The notes beneath the pieces were generated by a model. The model did not search any database, had not been told where the DNA came from, and saw only the letters and a program-made list of their open reading frames with translations. 11,742 bases of DNA from an uncultured Oscillibacter sp. (GTDB lineage: Bacteria > Bacillota_A > Clostridia > Oscillospirales > Oscillospiraceae): positions 1-11,742 of the forward strand of contig CATOKC010000107.1 in the NCBI GenBank assembly GCA_951800675.1, read 5' to 3'. A program made the translations under genes and the position numbers. Positions 1 through 7,260 of this stretch are shown piece by piece; the first letter of the stretch is position 1; each line of letters starts with the position of its first letter.

Positions 1-131
1 TGATAACATTCTACACCTCAAGTCAATGCACTGTTATTTTATTGGATTGCTATAGGATGATTCCCCTCCCATCAGATTGGGTATCATTTCGTCAGATTTC
101 AGCCATCCTAAGCAAACAAGGATGTGATAGG

Positions 132-2069
132 ATGCCTAACCATTTGAAAAACGAGATAAGTCCCTACCTTCTCCAGCACGCGGAGAACCCCGTGGACTGG
201 TATCCCTGGGGTAATGAGGCTTTCCGCCATGCCCGCGAGGAGGACAAGCCCGTCTTCCTCAGCATCGGCTACAGCGCCTGCCACTGGTGCCACGTTATGG
301 CCCATGAGAGCTTCGAGGACCCCGAGACGGCGGAACTGCTGAACCGTTGGTTTATCTCCGTCAAGGTGGACCGGGAGGAGCGGCCGGACGTGGACAGCGT
401 CTATATGGCCGTCTGCCAGGTATTCACAGGCGGCGGAGGCTGGCCCGCCAGCTTGTTTCTGACGCCGGAAAAGAGGCCGTTTTTTGCCGGGACCTATTTC
501 CCCAAGAAGCGGCGGGGCGGCATGGTGAGCTTTGGGGAACTGCTGACGATAATTCACGAGAGATGGGAGCGGGACCGCTCCTCTCTGCTGGGTCCGGCGG
601 AGGAAATCATTGCCCTGCTGAATCAGACGAAGACAGCGGAGGACAAAGCGGAGCCGGGGATGCTGGAGGAGGCCGTCGGGCTTTATAAGCGGCTGTTCGA
701 CCGGAAAAACGGCGGTTTTGGCGATGCGCCGAAATTTCCTTCGCCCCACAACCTCCTATTCCTCCTGGCGTATTACCGGAGACGGGGAGATCGGGACTGC
801 CTGGAGATGGCGGAGCGGACGCTGACGCAGATGTACCGGGGCGGGCTGTTCGACCACGTCGGCGGCGGCTTTTGCCGGTACTCTACCGACGAGCGGTTTT
901 TGGTCCCCCACTTTGAGAAAATGCTGTACGACAACGCCCTGCTGATTTTGGCTTACTGTGAGGTATACAGCGTCACCCGGAAGAGACTGTACCTACTGGC
1001 GGCGGAAAGGGCGGCAGACTTTATTCTCCGGGAGATGACCGCCCCGGAGGGCGGTTTCTACAGCGCCTTGGACGCCGACAGCGGCGGCGAGGAAGGAAAA
1101 TACTATCTCTTCAAACCAAAGGAGATCATCCGCCTCTTGGGGCCAGAGCGGGGAGAGTCCTTCAATCAGCACTTCGACGTCACGAAAGCCGGGAACTTCG
1201 AGGGAAAAAGCATCCCCAATCTGCTCCACAGCAACCCGGAGGACCGGAGCTTTGACAGCCTGTTGGAAACGATTTATCAATACCGCAAAAGCCGCTGTTC
1301 CCTCAGCCTGGACGACAAGATTTTAACCGCCTGGAACGCTCTTGTAATCGCGGCGCTTTGCCGGCTGTACCAGGTCGAGGGAAAGCAAAAATACCTGGAC
1401 GCCGCGAAACGGGCCGACCGCTTTCTCTGGGAAACCCTCTGGGACGGCAAGACGCTCCATGTTAGCTTCCGGGCCGGACGGCGGGGAGAAAAAGGCTTCC
1501 TGGACGACTACGCCGCTTGCGTTTTCGCTCAGCTGGCGCTGTATGGGGCCACGCTGGAGCGGGCCTATCTGGAGCGGGCGGAACAGCTCTGCCGGGAGAC
1601 TCGCGAACAATTTCAGGACCAGGAAACGGGCGGCTTTTATCTCTACGGAGAAGAACACGAGGCTCTGATTCTCCGTCCCAAAGAGACCTATGACGGGGCA
1701 CTGCCCAGTGGGAATTCCCTGATGGCCTGGAATCTGGTGCGGTTGGGTCAGCTGATTTCGGAGGAGCATTATGGTCTCCTGGCGGAACAGCAGCTGGATT
1801 TTCTGGCGGCAGACGCGAAGCAGTATCCCACCGGGCACGCCATGTTTCTGCTGGCGCTTTTGGATTACCGGGACCCGTCGCCCAAGGTGACGGTGGTTGG
1901 TTCGGATAAGACCAAGGCGGCCTGTCTGCCTCTGGAGCTTTCGGCGGAGGCGGCTGTGGTTTTGCGGGAACCGGACGGAGATTACCCGCTGAAAAATGGA
2001 AAGACGACTTTCTATGTCTGCCAGGGGCACAGCTGCCAGCCTCCGGCGAACGAACTGCCCAATTTGTAA
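132..2069 (+). CDS. YyaL/SSP411-type thioredoxin-domain protein (DUF255)
   Basis: This is a 645-residue protein of the widespread YyaL (spermatogenesis-associated protein 20-like) family. Its N-terminal thioredoxin-like domain carries the family signature: C50-H-W-C53 followed by [10 protein letters not shown], then DREERPD near residue 80 and [12 protein letters not shown] near 101-112. The rest, from about residue 180, has the glycine- and aromatic-rich repeats of an alpha/alpha-barrel like that of N-acylglucosamine 2-epimerases (for example [40 protein letters not shown]). The C-terminus has the usual [12 protein letters not shown] ending. The biochemical role of the family is poorly defined; a cytosolic thiol or sugar-related function is only a guess. 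I chose the ATG at 132 because AAGGA (118-122) lies 9 nt upstream and family proteins begin [17 protein letters not shown]. An in-frame ATG at 42 would add 30 residues unlike the family. The gene ends in a terminator and may be cargo of the sigK-interrupting element to its right. Confidence 0.9.
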   Translation: MPNHLKNEISPYLLQHAENPVDWYPWGNEAFRHAREEDKPVFLSIGYSACHWCHVMAHESFEDPETAELLNRWFISVKVDREERPDVDSVYMAVCQVFTGGGGWPASLFLTPEKRPFFAGTYFPKKRRGGMVSFGELLTIIHERWERDRSSLLGPAEEIIALLNQTKTAEDKAEPGMLEEAVGLYKRLFDRKNGGFGDAPKFPSPHNLLFLLAYYRRRGDRDCLEMAERTLTQMYRGGLFDHVGGGFCRYSTDERFLVPHFEKMLYDNALLILAYCEVYSVTRKRLYLLAAERAADFILREMTAPEGGFYSALDADSGGEEGKYYLFKPKEIIRLLGPERGESFNQHFDVTKAGNFEGKSIPNLLHSNPEDRSFDSLLETIYQYRKSRCSLSLDDKILTAWNALVIAALCRLYQVEGKQKYLDAAKRADRFLWETLWDGKTLHVSFRAGRRGEKGFLDDYAACVFAQLALYGATLERAYLERAEQLCRETREQFQDQETGGFYLYGEEHEALILRPKETYDGALPSGNSLMAWNLVRLGQLISEEHYGLLAEQQLDFLAADAKQYPTGHAMFLLALLDYRDPSPKVTVVGSDKTKAACLPLELSAEAAVVLREPDGDYPLKNGKTTFYVCQGHSCQPPANELPNL

Positions 2070-2080
2070 GATTCCACCAA

Positions 2081-2114
2081 TGCCGGACGGACCATGCCCG
2101 TCCGGTATTTTTTT
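2081..2114 (+). terminator. Rho-independent terminator after the YyaL-type gene
   Basis: A perfect 8-bp stem, CCGGACGG (2083-2090) with CCGTCCGG (2098-2105), encloses a 7-nt loop. Outer G-T and T-A pairs extend it, and it is followed at once by a run of seven T (2108-2114). It lies 12 nt after the stop codon, so the YyaL-type gene is transcriptionally separated from the recombinase cluster that follows. Confidence 0.88.
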
Positions 2115-2151
2115 ATTCTCCAAACATATCTATGAACCGAGGTGATGCAAT

Positions 2152-2346
2152 TTGGAAAGCGCGCAGCGAGAACTGGCCGGCGTTCTGCTGGACCACATTC
2201 ACTCTCTTGGCCTCATATCCGATTTCACCTATTCCAAAGCCGTGGATTTGGTACACTCTATGATAGACTTCCCGGAGCTGTTCCAGTATCCTGTGTGCTT
2301 GACAAAGGAGGTGACTCAATGTGAATGTACTCAGGATACGCAATGA
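2152..2346 (+). CDS. Small hypothetical protein overlapping the recombinase gene
   Basis: This 64-residue protein is not one I recognise by function. It starts at TTG, with GAGGTGA (2139-2145) just upstream. Residues 1-45 look like an amphipathic helical segment (AQRELAGVLLDHIHSLGLIS, then FTYSKAVDLVHSMI), followed by PELFQYPVCLTKEVTQCECT with three cysteines. No signal peptide or membrane segment is visible. Its last 26 nt overlap the start of the recombinase, whose strong ribosome binding site lies inside it, so the two are probably translationally coupled. A small protein in that place could be a recombination directionality factor or a regulator of the recombinase; this is inference from position alone. 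A competing frame (2142-2324) gives arginine-rich, less protein-like sequence and I reject it. The gene is probably real. Confidence 0.6.
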   Translation: MESAQRELAGVLLDHIHSLGLISDFTYSKAVDLVHSMIDFPELFQYPVCLTKEVTQCECTQDTQ

Positions 2347-3988
2347 GATGCGCAGCGGGAAAACCATCTTCGACCTGCCGTTGCGGGTGACCTTCTACGC
2401 CAGGGTCTCCACCGACAAGGACGAACAGCGGGGCAGCCTGGAAAACCAGGTGCAGTATTACACTCAGTTCATTCAGGAAAAACGGAACTGGACCTACGTC
2501 CCCGGCTATGTGGACGAGGGTATTTCCGGCACCAGCACCAAAAAGCGGGACAGCTTCCTACGGATGATAGCGGACGCCAAGGCCGGGCGCTTCGACTTCA
2601 TCATCACGAAGGAGATCTCCCGCTTTTCCCGTTCCACCCTGGACAGCATTCAATACACCCAGGAGCTGCTGGAGCACGATGTGGGGGTGCTGTTCCAAAA
2701 CGACAACATCAACACCCTGGACTCCGACAGCGAGTTCCGCCTGGTGGTTATGGCCGGGGTGGCCCAGGACGAGGTGCGGAAGCTCTCAGAACGGCTGAAA
2801 TTCGGCTTCCGGCAGGCCATCAAAAATGGGCATGTGCTGGGCAACGACAAGCTGTGGGGCTACGACAAAAAGGACTGCGTGCTGACCATCAACGAGGCGG
2901 AGGCTCAGGTGGTGCGAAAAATTTTTGAGCTCTATGCCAATCAGCAAATAGGCATCCGCCGCATCTCTCAAACGCTGTACGACGAGGGCTTCACCAGCCG
3001 CAAGGGCGGGCCCTTCAACGTCCTGACCATCCGGCATATTTTGTGTAACCCCAAGTACAAGGGCTGGTACTGCGCGGGCAAGTCCCAAACCGTGGACTAC
3101 CGCAGCAAGCGGAAAATCTTCCTGGACGAGGACGAATGGGTCCTATACCCGGACCCATCCATTCCGGCTATTGTATCAGAGGAGCTATGGGACCGGGCCA
3201 ACACCCTGTACAAGCGGCGGAGTGAGCAGATGAAACAGCATCAGAGCGGGGCAGCGTTTCACAACCGCTACCCCTACAGCGGCAAGATCATCTGCGAGGA
3301 GCACGGGACCAGCTTTCACCGGCAGGTGCTGAAAAGCGCCCAGGGGAGCAAAGAAGTCTGGCAATGCCGGGTCTACCGGGACAAGGGCCGCGCGGCCTGT
3401 TCCGCGCCCCAGCTTAGGACGGCGGAGTTGGACCAAATCATGGCCGGCATCTTCAACCAACTGGCGCAGAACAAACAGTCCATCATTGACGCGGTGGTGG
3501 CGGTGCTCCAGGCCGTCCCCGACGAGCACGACTACACCCAGGACATCCGGCGCATGAAGGAGGACCTGTCCTCCCTCCAGACAAAAAAAGACCGCCTGCT
3601 GGAGATGAGCATCGAGGGTATCATCACCATGGCGGAATTTAAACAGCGCAACGACGGCTTCAATCAGCAGGCCCAAGCGCTGGAAGAACGGTTGGCAGTC
3701 CTTCGGGCGGAGGCGGAAAAGGGGCAGCGGACATCGGTACACCTGGAGGAAATTCGCGCCGCCCTGGAGCGGGAGCTGACCTTCCAAAACGGCATCCGCT
3801 CCGCCCTGGTGACCACGATCCTGGACAAAATCGTGGTCAAAAGGAACAGCACAAAAGAGAAAATCCAACTGGACATCTACCTGAAATTCGGCGGCCCGTG
3901 GGAGGCCGCTTTGAACCGGACTAATCCCTCCCTTTGCTTCACCCGTCCAAAAAGTACTACACCCAAAGCGCCGACCAGGAGGACCTGA
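2321..3988 (+). CDS. Large serine recombinase, SpoIVCA/skin-element type
   Basis: This 555-residue site-specific recombinase starts at GTG 2321, with AAGGAGGTGA at 2304-2313. The resolvase catalytic domain (about 22-170) contains RVTFYARVS, whose Ser30 should form the covalent link to DNA, with the conserved arginines Arg28, Arg101 and Arg104 (KEISRFSRS). The 'recombinase' DNA-binding domain spans about 175-290 (WGYDKKD, ISQTLYDEGF, ILCNPKYKG). A zinc-ribbon-like segment follows at about 320-362 (Cys325, Cys349, Cys360 visible), then a charged coiled-coil at about 405-485 and the usual ending KIVVKRNSTKEKIQLDIYLKFGG. It sits directly against a sigK coding sequence that lacks its 5' end, so it most likely excises an intervening element from sigK, as SpoIVCA does in Bacillus. 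Its last dozen residues (from about 543) are read out of frame from sigK DNA, so the normal C-terminus may differ after excision. It could instead be the integrase of a prophage fixed in sigK. Confidence 0.93.
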   Translation: MNVLRIRNEMRSGKTIFDLPLRVTFYARVSTDKDEQRGSLENQVQYYTQFIQEKRNWTYVPGYVDEGISGTSTKKRDSFLRMIADAKAGRFDFIITKEISRFSRSTLDSIQYTQELLEHDVGVLFQNDNINTLDSDSEFRLVVMAGVAQDEVRKLSERLKFGFRQAIKNGHVLGNDKLWGYDKKDCVLTINEAEAQVVRKIFELYANQQIGIRRISQTLYDEGFTSRKGGPFNVLTIRHILCNPKYKGWYCAGKSQTVDYRSKRKIFLDEDEWVLYPDPSIPAIVSEELWDRANTLYKRRSEQMKQHQSGAAFHNRYPYSGKIICEEHGTSFHRQVLKSAQGSKEVWQCRVYRDKGRAACSAPQLRTAELDQIMAGIFNQLAQNKQSIIDAVVAVLQAVPDEHDYTQDIRRMKEDLSSLQTKKDRLLEMSIEGIITMAEFKQRNDGFNQQAQALEERLAVLRAEAEKGQRTSVHLEEIRAALERELTFQNGIRSALVTTILDKIVVKRNSTKEKIQLDIYLKFGGPWEAALNRTNPSLCFTRPKSTTPKAPTRRT

Positions 3989-4467
3989 TTTCCATCGGCA
4001 CCATCGGCCTCATCAAGGGCATTTCCAGCTTTGACCCGTCCAAGGGGGCCCGTCTTGCCACCTACGCCGCCCGGTGCATCGAAAACGAAATCCTCATGTA
4101 CTTCCGGGGCCAGAAGAAGCTCCAGGGGGAGGTCTCCCTCTCCGACTCCATCGACACCGACAAGGACGGAAACGCCCTCCAGCTCATGGACGTTGTGGGC
4201 GTGGACGACACCATGCTGGAGGACCTCCACGACCGGGACAACGCCCTGCGGCTACACAAGCTGGTTCGGGAGCGCCTTACCACCCGGGAGGCGGAAATTG
4301 TCCGACTCCGCTACGGCCTGGGAGGCACCGTACCTCTGACCCAGCGGGAGATTGCCTCCTCCTTCGGCATCTCCCGGAGCTATGTATCCCGCATCGAAAA
4401 GCGGGCGCTGGAAAAGCTTCGGGAAGCCCTCCAGGAAAACCCGGCCCCCAAAGTCTCCGCCAAATAG
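3934..4467 (+). CDS. sigK: 3' part of split sigK, sporulation sigma factor sigma-K (5' end missing)
   Basis: About 172 residues of a sigma-70 family factor are encoded from 3949, matching late mother-cell sigma-K. Region 2 motifs are DLISIGTIGLIKGI and RLATYAARCIENEILMYFR. Region 4 carries LTQREIASSFGISRSYVSRI, the helix-turn-helix that contacts the -35 element. An intact sigma-K has about 230 residues, so the pro-sequence and the start of region 2 (about 60 codons) are missing. The frame opens only at a TTG (3934) with no ribosome binding site, 9 nt after an in-frame stop. Translation as it stands is therefore unlikely. I infer that excision of the element to the left joins this part to a 5' part in the mother cell, as in Bacillus subtilis and Clostridioides difficile. 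Sigma-E is a close relative, but the ISRSYVSRI ending and the QKKLQGEVSLSDSIDTD stretch fit sigma-K better. A permanently broken copy is the alternative. Confidence 0.85.
   Translation: MLHPSKKYYTQSADQEDLISIGTIGLIKGISSFDPSKGARLATYAARCIENEILMYFRGQKKLQGEVSLSDSIDTDKDGNALQLMDVVGVDDTMLEDLHDRDNALRLHKLVRERLTTREAEIVRLRYGLGGTVPLTQREIASSFGISRSYVSRIEKRALEKLREALQENPAPKVSAK
3937..3960 (+). other. Putative attachment-site junction between recombinase element and sigK
   Basis: Homology to sigma-K becomes recognisable here. The frame reads LHPSKKYYTQ, whereas intact clostridial sigma-K proteins, as I recall them, read approximately AHIVKKYY in the same place. The histidine codon at 3940 and the AAAAAG at 3949-3954 fit the sigK frame, while the CCGTCC between them does not. 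A sigK-frame stop codon (TAA 3922-3924) lies just upstream, so the frame cannot belong to an uninterrupted gene. Large serine recombinases exchange strands at a 2-bp core within short shared sequence, so I place the crossover at about 3940-3955. The partner site is outside the window, so the exact core cannot be read. Confidence 0.6.
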
Positions 4468-4474
4468 CCCCGAC

Positions 4475-4504
4475 GGCACGCCGGCCTTCTCCGGCCGGCG
4501 TGCC
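4475..4504. terminator. Strong hairpin between convergent sigK and ldh
   Basis: A perfect 12-bp stem, GGCACGCCGGCC (4475-4486) with GGCCGGCGTGCC (4493-4504), encloses a 6-nt loop. It lies between the convergent stop codons of sigK (4467) and ldh (4512). There is no T-run on either side, so termination by the classical intrinsic mechanism is uncertain. Position and strength suggest a shared bidirectional terminator or a 3'-end stabilising hairpin. Confidence 0.6.
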
Positions 4505-4511
4505 TCTCCGA

Positions 4512-5459
4512 TTACAGCCTCAGCGTACCAATGGCCTCCCGCATCTGCTCCGCCGAGGCCGCCAGCGCCGCCCGCTCCTCGCCGCTCAGCGGCATCTCCA
4601 GAATTTCCCGCAAGCCCTTCCGGCCCACGATGGACGGAAGGCTCAATGCCAGCCCATTCATCCCATACTGCCCGTCTAGCACCGCCGACACCGGCAGCAC
4701 CGCCCGCTCGTCCTTCACGATGGCCTCCGCGATGCGGCCCACCGCCATGGCGATGCCATAGTACGTGGCCCCCTTCCGCTCAATAATCTGGTAGGCGCTG
4801 TCCCGGACCTCCCGGTACAGCCGCTCCCGGTTCTCCGCCCCCAGGGTCTGCCCCCGGACCCGGCAGAAGTCCTCCAGGTCCAGCCCGGAAACGTTGGCCT
4901 CGCTCCACACCGCCAGCTCGCTGTCCCCGTGCTCCCCGATGATGAAGGCGTGGATGTTCCGGCTGTCCACCTCCAGCTCCGCCCCCAGCAGCTGCTTTAA
5001 GCGCCCCGTGTCCAGCACCGTCCCGGAGCCCATCACCCGCTCCCGGGGATAGCCCGAAAGCCGCCAGGCCGCGTAGGTCAGCACGTCCACCGGGTTGGAC
5101 ACCACCAGCAGAATCCCGCCGAAGTTCCGGGCGGTGACCTCCTTCAGCACGGACCGGAGAATTTCCGTGTTCTTCCCGATGAGATCCAGCCGGGTCTCCC
5201 CCGGCTTCTGGTTCGCCCCGGCGGTGATAACCGCCAGGGCGCAGTCCGTCAGATCGTCGTAGTCCCCGGCGGAAATCTCCATGGCCGCGCCGTAGGGCAG
5301 GCCGTCCCGAAGGTCCATGGCCTCCCCCTCCGCCTTGTCCCGGTTGGCGTCCAGCAGCACCAGGCGGGTAAACAGGCCCTGCTGCAAAAAGCGGAAGGCG
5401 ATGGACGCCCCCACGTTGCCGCAGCCGATGACCGCCGCTTTTCTGTGGTCGATTTTCAT
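4512..5459 (-). CDS. ldh: L-lactate dehydrogenase
   Basis: This 315-residue NAD-dependent dehydrogenase interconverts pyruvate and L-lactate and regenerates NAD in fermentation. The Rossmann motif is G12-C-G14-N-V-G17, and Asp37 (LVLLDANRDK) is placed to bind the NAD ribose. The substrate loop reads AGANQKPGETRLDL. Its Gln84 marks lactate rather than malate dehydrogenase, which has Arg there, and Arg90 is the mobile-loop arginine. Asn122 (VVSNPVDV), Asp150, Arg153 (GTVLDTGRLK) and the catalytic His177 in IGEHGDSE are all present, and the length is normal for the family. The ATG overlaps the stop of the upstream Rieske flavoprotein gene as ATGA, with GGGAGGA upstream, so the two genes form a translationally coupled operon. 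The cytosolic enzyme looks complete. Confidence 0.93.
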   Translation of the reverse strand: MKIDHRKAAVIGCGNVGASIAFRFLQQGLFTRLVLLDANRDKAEGEAMDLRDGLPYGAAMEISAGDYDDLTDCALAVITAGANQKPGETRLDLIGKNTEILRSVLKEVTARNFGGILLVVSNPVDVLTYAAWRLSGYPRERVMGSGTVLDTGRLKQLLGAELEVDSRNIHAFIIGEHGDSELAVWSEANVSGLDLEDFCRVRGQTLGAENRERLYREVRDSAYQIIERKGATYYGIAMAVGRIAEAIVKDERAVLPVSAVLDGQYGMNGLALSLPSIVGRKGLREILEMPLSGEERAALAASAEQMREAIGTLRL

Positions 5460-6781
5460 GAAACATCCTCCCTGTTTACTTTCAAATTCTTTTTATCATC
5501 TGTCGCCGGATTGTCAATGAGCCGCCCGTCCTCGCCAAACCGGGACCCATGACACGGGCAGTCCCAGCTGTGCTCCTGGGGATTGTATTTCAGCGCGCAG
5601 CCCATATGGGGGCACCGGGGGGCCGTGGGGGTCAGCAGCCCCAGGGCGGACTCCCAGGCGTTGGCCGCCAGCTGGGGCCGCAGCAAGCTCCGGGAGGGGC
5701 TGAACAGCTCCGCATAGGGATTCTCCTTCCCCTGAACCAAATCCGCCAGCACCCCCGCCGCCGCCATGGAGGAGGTCATCCCCCACTTGTTGAAGCCCGC
5801 CGCCACATACAGCCCTTCCGTCCCCTTGGCGTACCGCCCCGCATAGGGCACGCCGTCCAGGGTCATGCAGTCCTGGGCAGCCCAGCGGGCGGCGATTTTC
5901 GCCTGGGGATAGTGCCGTTTCGCGAAATCCTCCAGCTCCCGCCAGCCGCCGCCCTTCTTCCCCGTCCGGTGCCCGCCGCCGCCCAGGAGGAGGAAGCCCT
6001 TGTAATCCCGGAAGGACAGCCCCTTCTCCCCCTCGTCCACATACATGCCCCCTGCCTCCCGGGCGTTCTCCAGGGCCAGGACATAGGAACGGCTCTGATA
6101 GAGCTTGAGAAAATAGCCTCCGTGCTTGTTCAGCAGGGGAAAGTGGGTGGCAATGACGATCTTCTCCGCCGTCACCGTCCCATGATTCGTCGCCGCCGTG
6201 CCGGGGCCCAGCTCCAGGACCTTGGTATGCTCGTAAATCCGAAGCCCCTTGGCGATGGCGGCGGCAAATTTCAGGGGGTGGAACTGGGCCTGTTTGGGGA
6301 ATCTCACCGCCCCCGCCGCGGGCATGGGCAGGGCCGGGCTTTCCACAAGCTCCGCCGGAAAGCCCAGGCGCTCCAGGGCCTCCAGCTCCCGCTCCAGCTT
6401 CCGCCGGTCCGACAGGGCGTAGACATAGCTGTCCCGCTCCTCAAAATCGCAGCCGCCGTCCCGGCAGAGCTCCCGGTACCGCCCCAGGGCCTCCCGGTTG
6501 GCCTCCAGGTACAGCCGGGCCTTTTCCAGCCCGAACTCCCGCAGGAGCTTGTCATAGATCAAGCCGTGCTGGATCGTGAGCTTGGCGGTGGTGTTCCCCG
6601 TCACGCCGCCGCAGAGCCGGTCCGCCTCCACCAGGGCGCAGTCCACCCCCGCCCGGTTCAGCCAATAGGCGCACAGCAGCCCCGCCAGACCGCCGCCTAC
6701 GATCAGCACGTCCGTTTTCAAGTCCCCGTCCAGGGGGTCAAACCGGGGCGTTTCCGCCGTCCGCTTCCAAATGGAATCCAT
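5456..6781 (-). CDS. FAD-dependent oxidoreductase with C-terminal Rieske [2Fe-2S] domain (YhfW-like)
   Basis: This 441-residue protein has two domains. The first is a DAO-type flavoprotein domain. It opens with the dinucleotide-binding motif G29-G-G31-L-A-G34 after a beta strand, has an acidic residue in LVEAD, and carries GFLLLGGGGHRTG and AGFNKWGMTSSMAAAGVLADL near the C-terminal FAD site. The second, from about residue 375, is a Rieske domain with C390-P-H392 and C408-P-C-H411. This is the CxH-x15-CxxH pattern that binds a [2Fe-2S] cluster. Bacillus YhfW has this architecture; its substrate is not established, and amine or amino-acid oxidation is a guess from the DAO fold. No membrane segment is seen. 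The start ATG at 6781 has GAGGTGA just upstream. It is the first gene of an operon with ldh, overlapping it by 4 nt, which suggests a redox or fermentation context. Confidence 0.88.
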   Translation of the reverse strand: MDSIWKRTAETPRFDPLDGDLKTDVLIVGGGLAGLLCAYWLNRAGVDCALVEADRLCGGVTGNTTAKLTIQHGLIYDKLLREFGLEKARLYLEANREALGRYRELCRDGGCDFEERDSYVYALSDRRKLERELEALERLGFPAELVESPALPMPAAGAVRFPKQAQFHPLKFAAAIAKGLRIYEHTKVLELGPGTAATNHGTVTAEKIVIATHFPLLNKHGGYFLKLYQSRSYVLALENAREAGGMYVDEGEKGLSFRDYKGFLLLGGGGHRTGKKGGGWRELEDFAKRHYPQAKIAARWAAQDCMTLDGVPYAGRYAKGTEGLYVAAGFNKWGMTSSMAAAGVLADLVQGKENPYAELFSPSRSLLRPQLAANAWESALGLLTPTAPRCPHMGCALKYNPQEHSWDCPCHGSRFGEDGRLIDNPATDDKKNLKVNREDVS

Positions 6782-6806
6782 GGAATCACCTCGGCGTTAG
6801 CATGAC

Positions 6807-6848
6807 CGGGAGGGCGGAAATCATACCTCCCGCCGGTTTCTCAGTCGG
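6807..6848 (-). promoter_or_regulatory. Candidate promoter and overlapping inverted repeat for the Rieske flavoprotein-ldh operon
   Basis: On the minus strand, TATGAT (6820-6825) is a good -10 box. A weak -35-like CCGACT (6843-6848) lies 17 bp upstream. A perfect 7-bp inverted repeat, CGGGAGG (6807-6813) and CCTCCCG (6826-6832), flanks the -10 box with a 12-nt spacer, as an operator might. The nearest start codon is about 40 nt downstream. The -35 match is poor, so this is a candidate only. Confidence 0.35.
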
Positions 6849-6915
6849 CTTTTACGAAATTTTGGTCCGCTTCGCCCATTTAAATTGTCAAATTTGTCGA
6901 AATAAATTTTAGGGC

Positions 6916-6945
6916 TTGACAAACCCGCCCCGTAAGGCGTATTCT
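6916..6945 (+). promoter_or_regulatory. Sigma-A promoter of the T-box-trpB transcript
   Basis: A consensus -35 TTGACA (6916-6921) is followed by an 18-bp spacer and TATTCT (6940-6945, five of six matches to TATAAT). The predicted start, near 6952, falls just before the T-box leader, which supports the assignment. An AT-rich stretch lies upstream (6880-6910). Confidence 0.8.
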
Positions 6946-6952
6946 GTGGCCA

Positions 6953-7260
6953 AGTTCAAAAGCGCAAACCGATGATGCGGACGAGTAGGCAGGGCCTTGG
7001 TTCTCAAAGAGAGCCGCCGGTGGTGAGATGGCGGCAGAAGCAAGCCTGTTGAATGGACCGCTGAGGGCGGGCCGAACGGGATGTTTCCCAAGTATGCCTC
7101 GACGGGCTTTTCCCCCGTTACCAAGGAAAGGCGCGTGTTGGCGCGCCGCCGAGCGGGCGGTTTTCTTATACCGCCAATTTGGGTGGCACCGCAGAAGTTT
7201 CAAGACTTTTGTCCCAAAGGTACCTGTAACGGGTCCTTTCGTGGACGGAGGTCTTTTTTT
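6953..7260 (+). ncRNA. T-box riboswitch, tryptophan-specific (specifier UGG)
   Basis: This leader senses uncharged tRNA-Trp and controls read-through into trpB. In stem I, the lower pairing is GCGG (6977-6980) with CCGC (7058-7061). GAGTA (6983-6987) lies on the 5' side of the specifier loop and GAATGGA opposite, giving specifier codon UGG at 7054-7056. Above it, CAGG..CTTG (6990-6999) pairs with CAAGCCTG (7041-7048). The apical stem GCCGCC (7013-7018)/GGCGGC (7030-7035) carries the GGTGGTGAGAT loop, with AGAGAG before it. A stem-III-like hairpin GGCGGT/ACCGCC precedes the T-box GGGTGGCACCGCAG (7181-7194). Antiterminator: TTTGGG (7178-7183) pairs with CCCAAA (7213-7218), and 7191-7198 with 7205-7212, leaving the bulge TGGCACC. 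Its UGGC matches a tRNA ending GCCA, and bacterial tRNA-Trp has discriminator G. All of this is read directly; the fold was done by eye. Confidence 0.93.
7202..7260 (+). terminator. T-box-controlled intrinsic terminator
   Basis: GACTTTTGTCC (7204-7214) pairs along its whole length, with some G-U pairs, with GGACGGAGGTC (7243-7253). Two A-T pairs extend the base. An inner stem AAAGG(t)ACC with GGTCCTTT caps it, and seven T follow (7254-7260). Its 5' strand uses bases 7204-7214, which also form the antiterminator. The two structures therefore exclude each other, as expected for regulated attenuation. Confidence 0.88.

Noticed and set aside
42..131. In-frame upstream extension of the YyaL-type gene
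   Set aside because: The added 30 residues have no family resemblance, and a good ribosome binding site precedes the ATG at 132.
1094..1108. Sequence inside the YyaL-type gene resembling the AAAAAGTACTAC of the sigK junction
   Set aside because: It is only a partial match (AAAATACTATC) inside conserved coding sequence for a KYYLF stretch. A real left attachment site should carry the sigK 5' part beside it.
2142..2324. Alternative reading frame (60 codons) over the small gene before the recombinase
   Set aside because: Its product is arginine- and serine-rich with no protein-like pattern. The frame from TTG 2152 is more plausible and has a ribosome binding site.
5549..6805. Long plus-strand open frame (418 codons) opposite the Rieske flavoprotein
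   Set aside because: Its sequence is proline-, glycine- and arginine-rich shadow coding without motifs, while the opposite strand encodes a clear two-domain enzyme.
6885..6910. AT-rich stretch with repeated TTGTC as a possible Rex (NADH-sensing) operator near ldh
   Set aside because: It lacks the TTGTGA...TCACAA palindrome of Rex sites.
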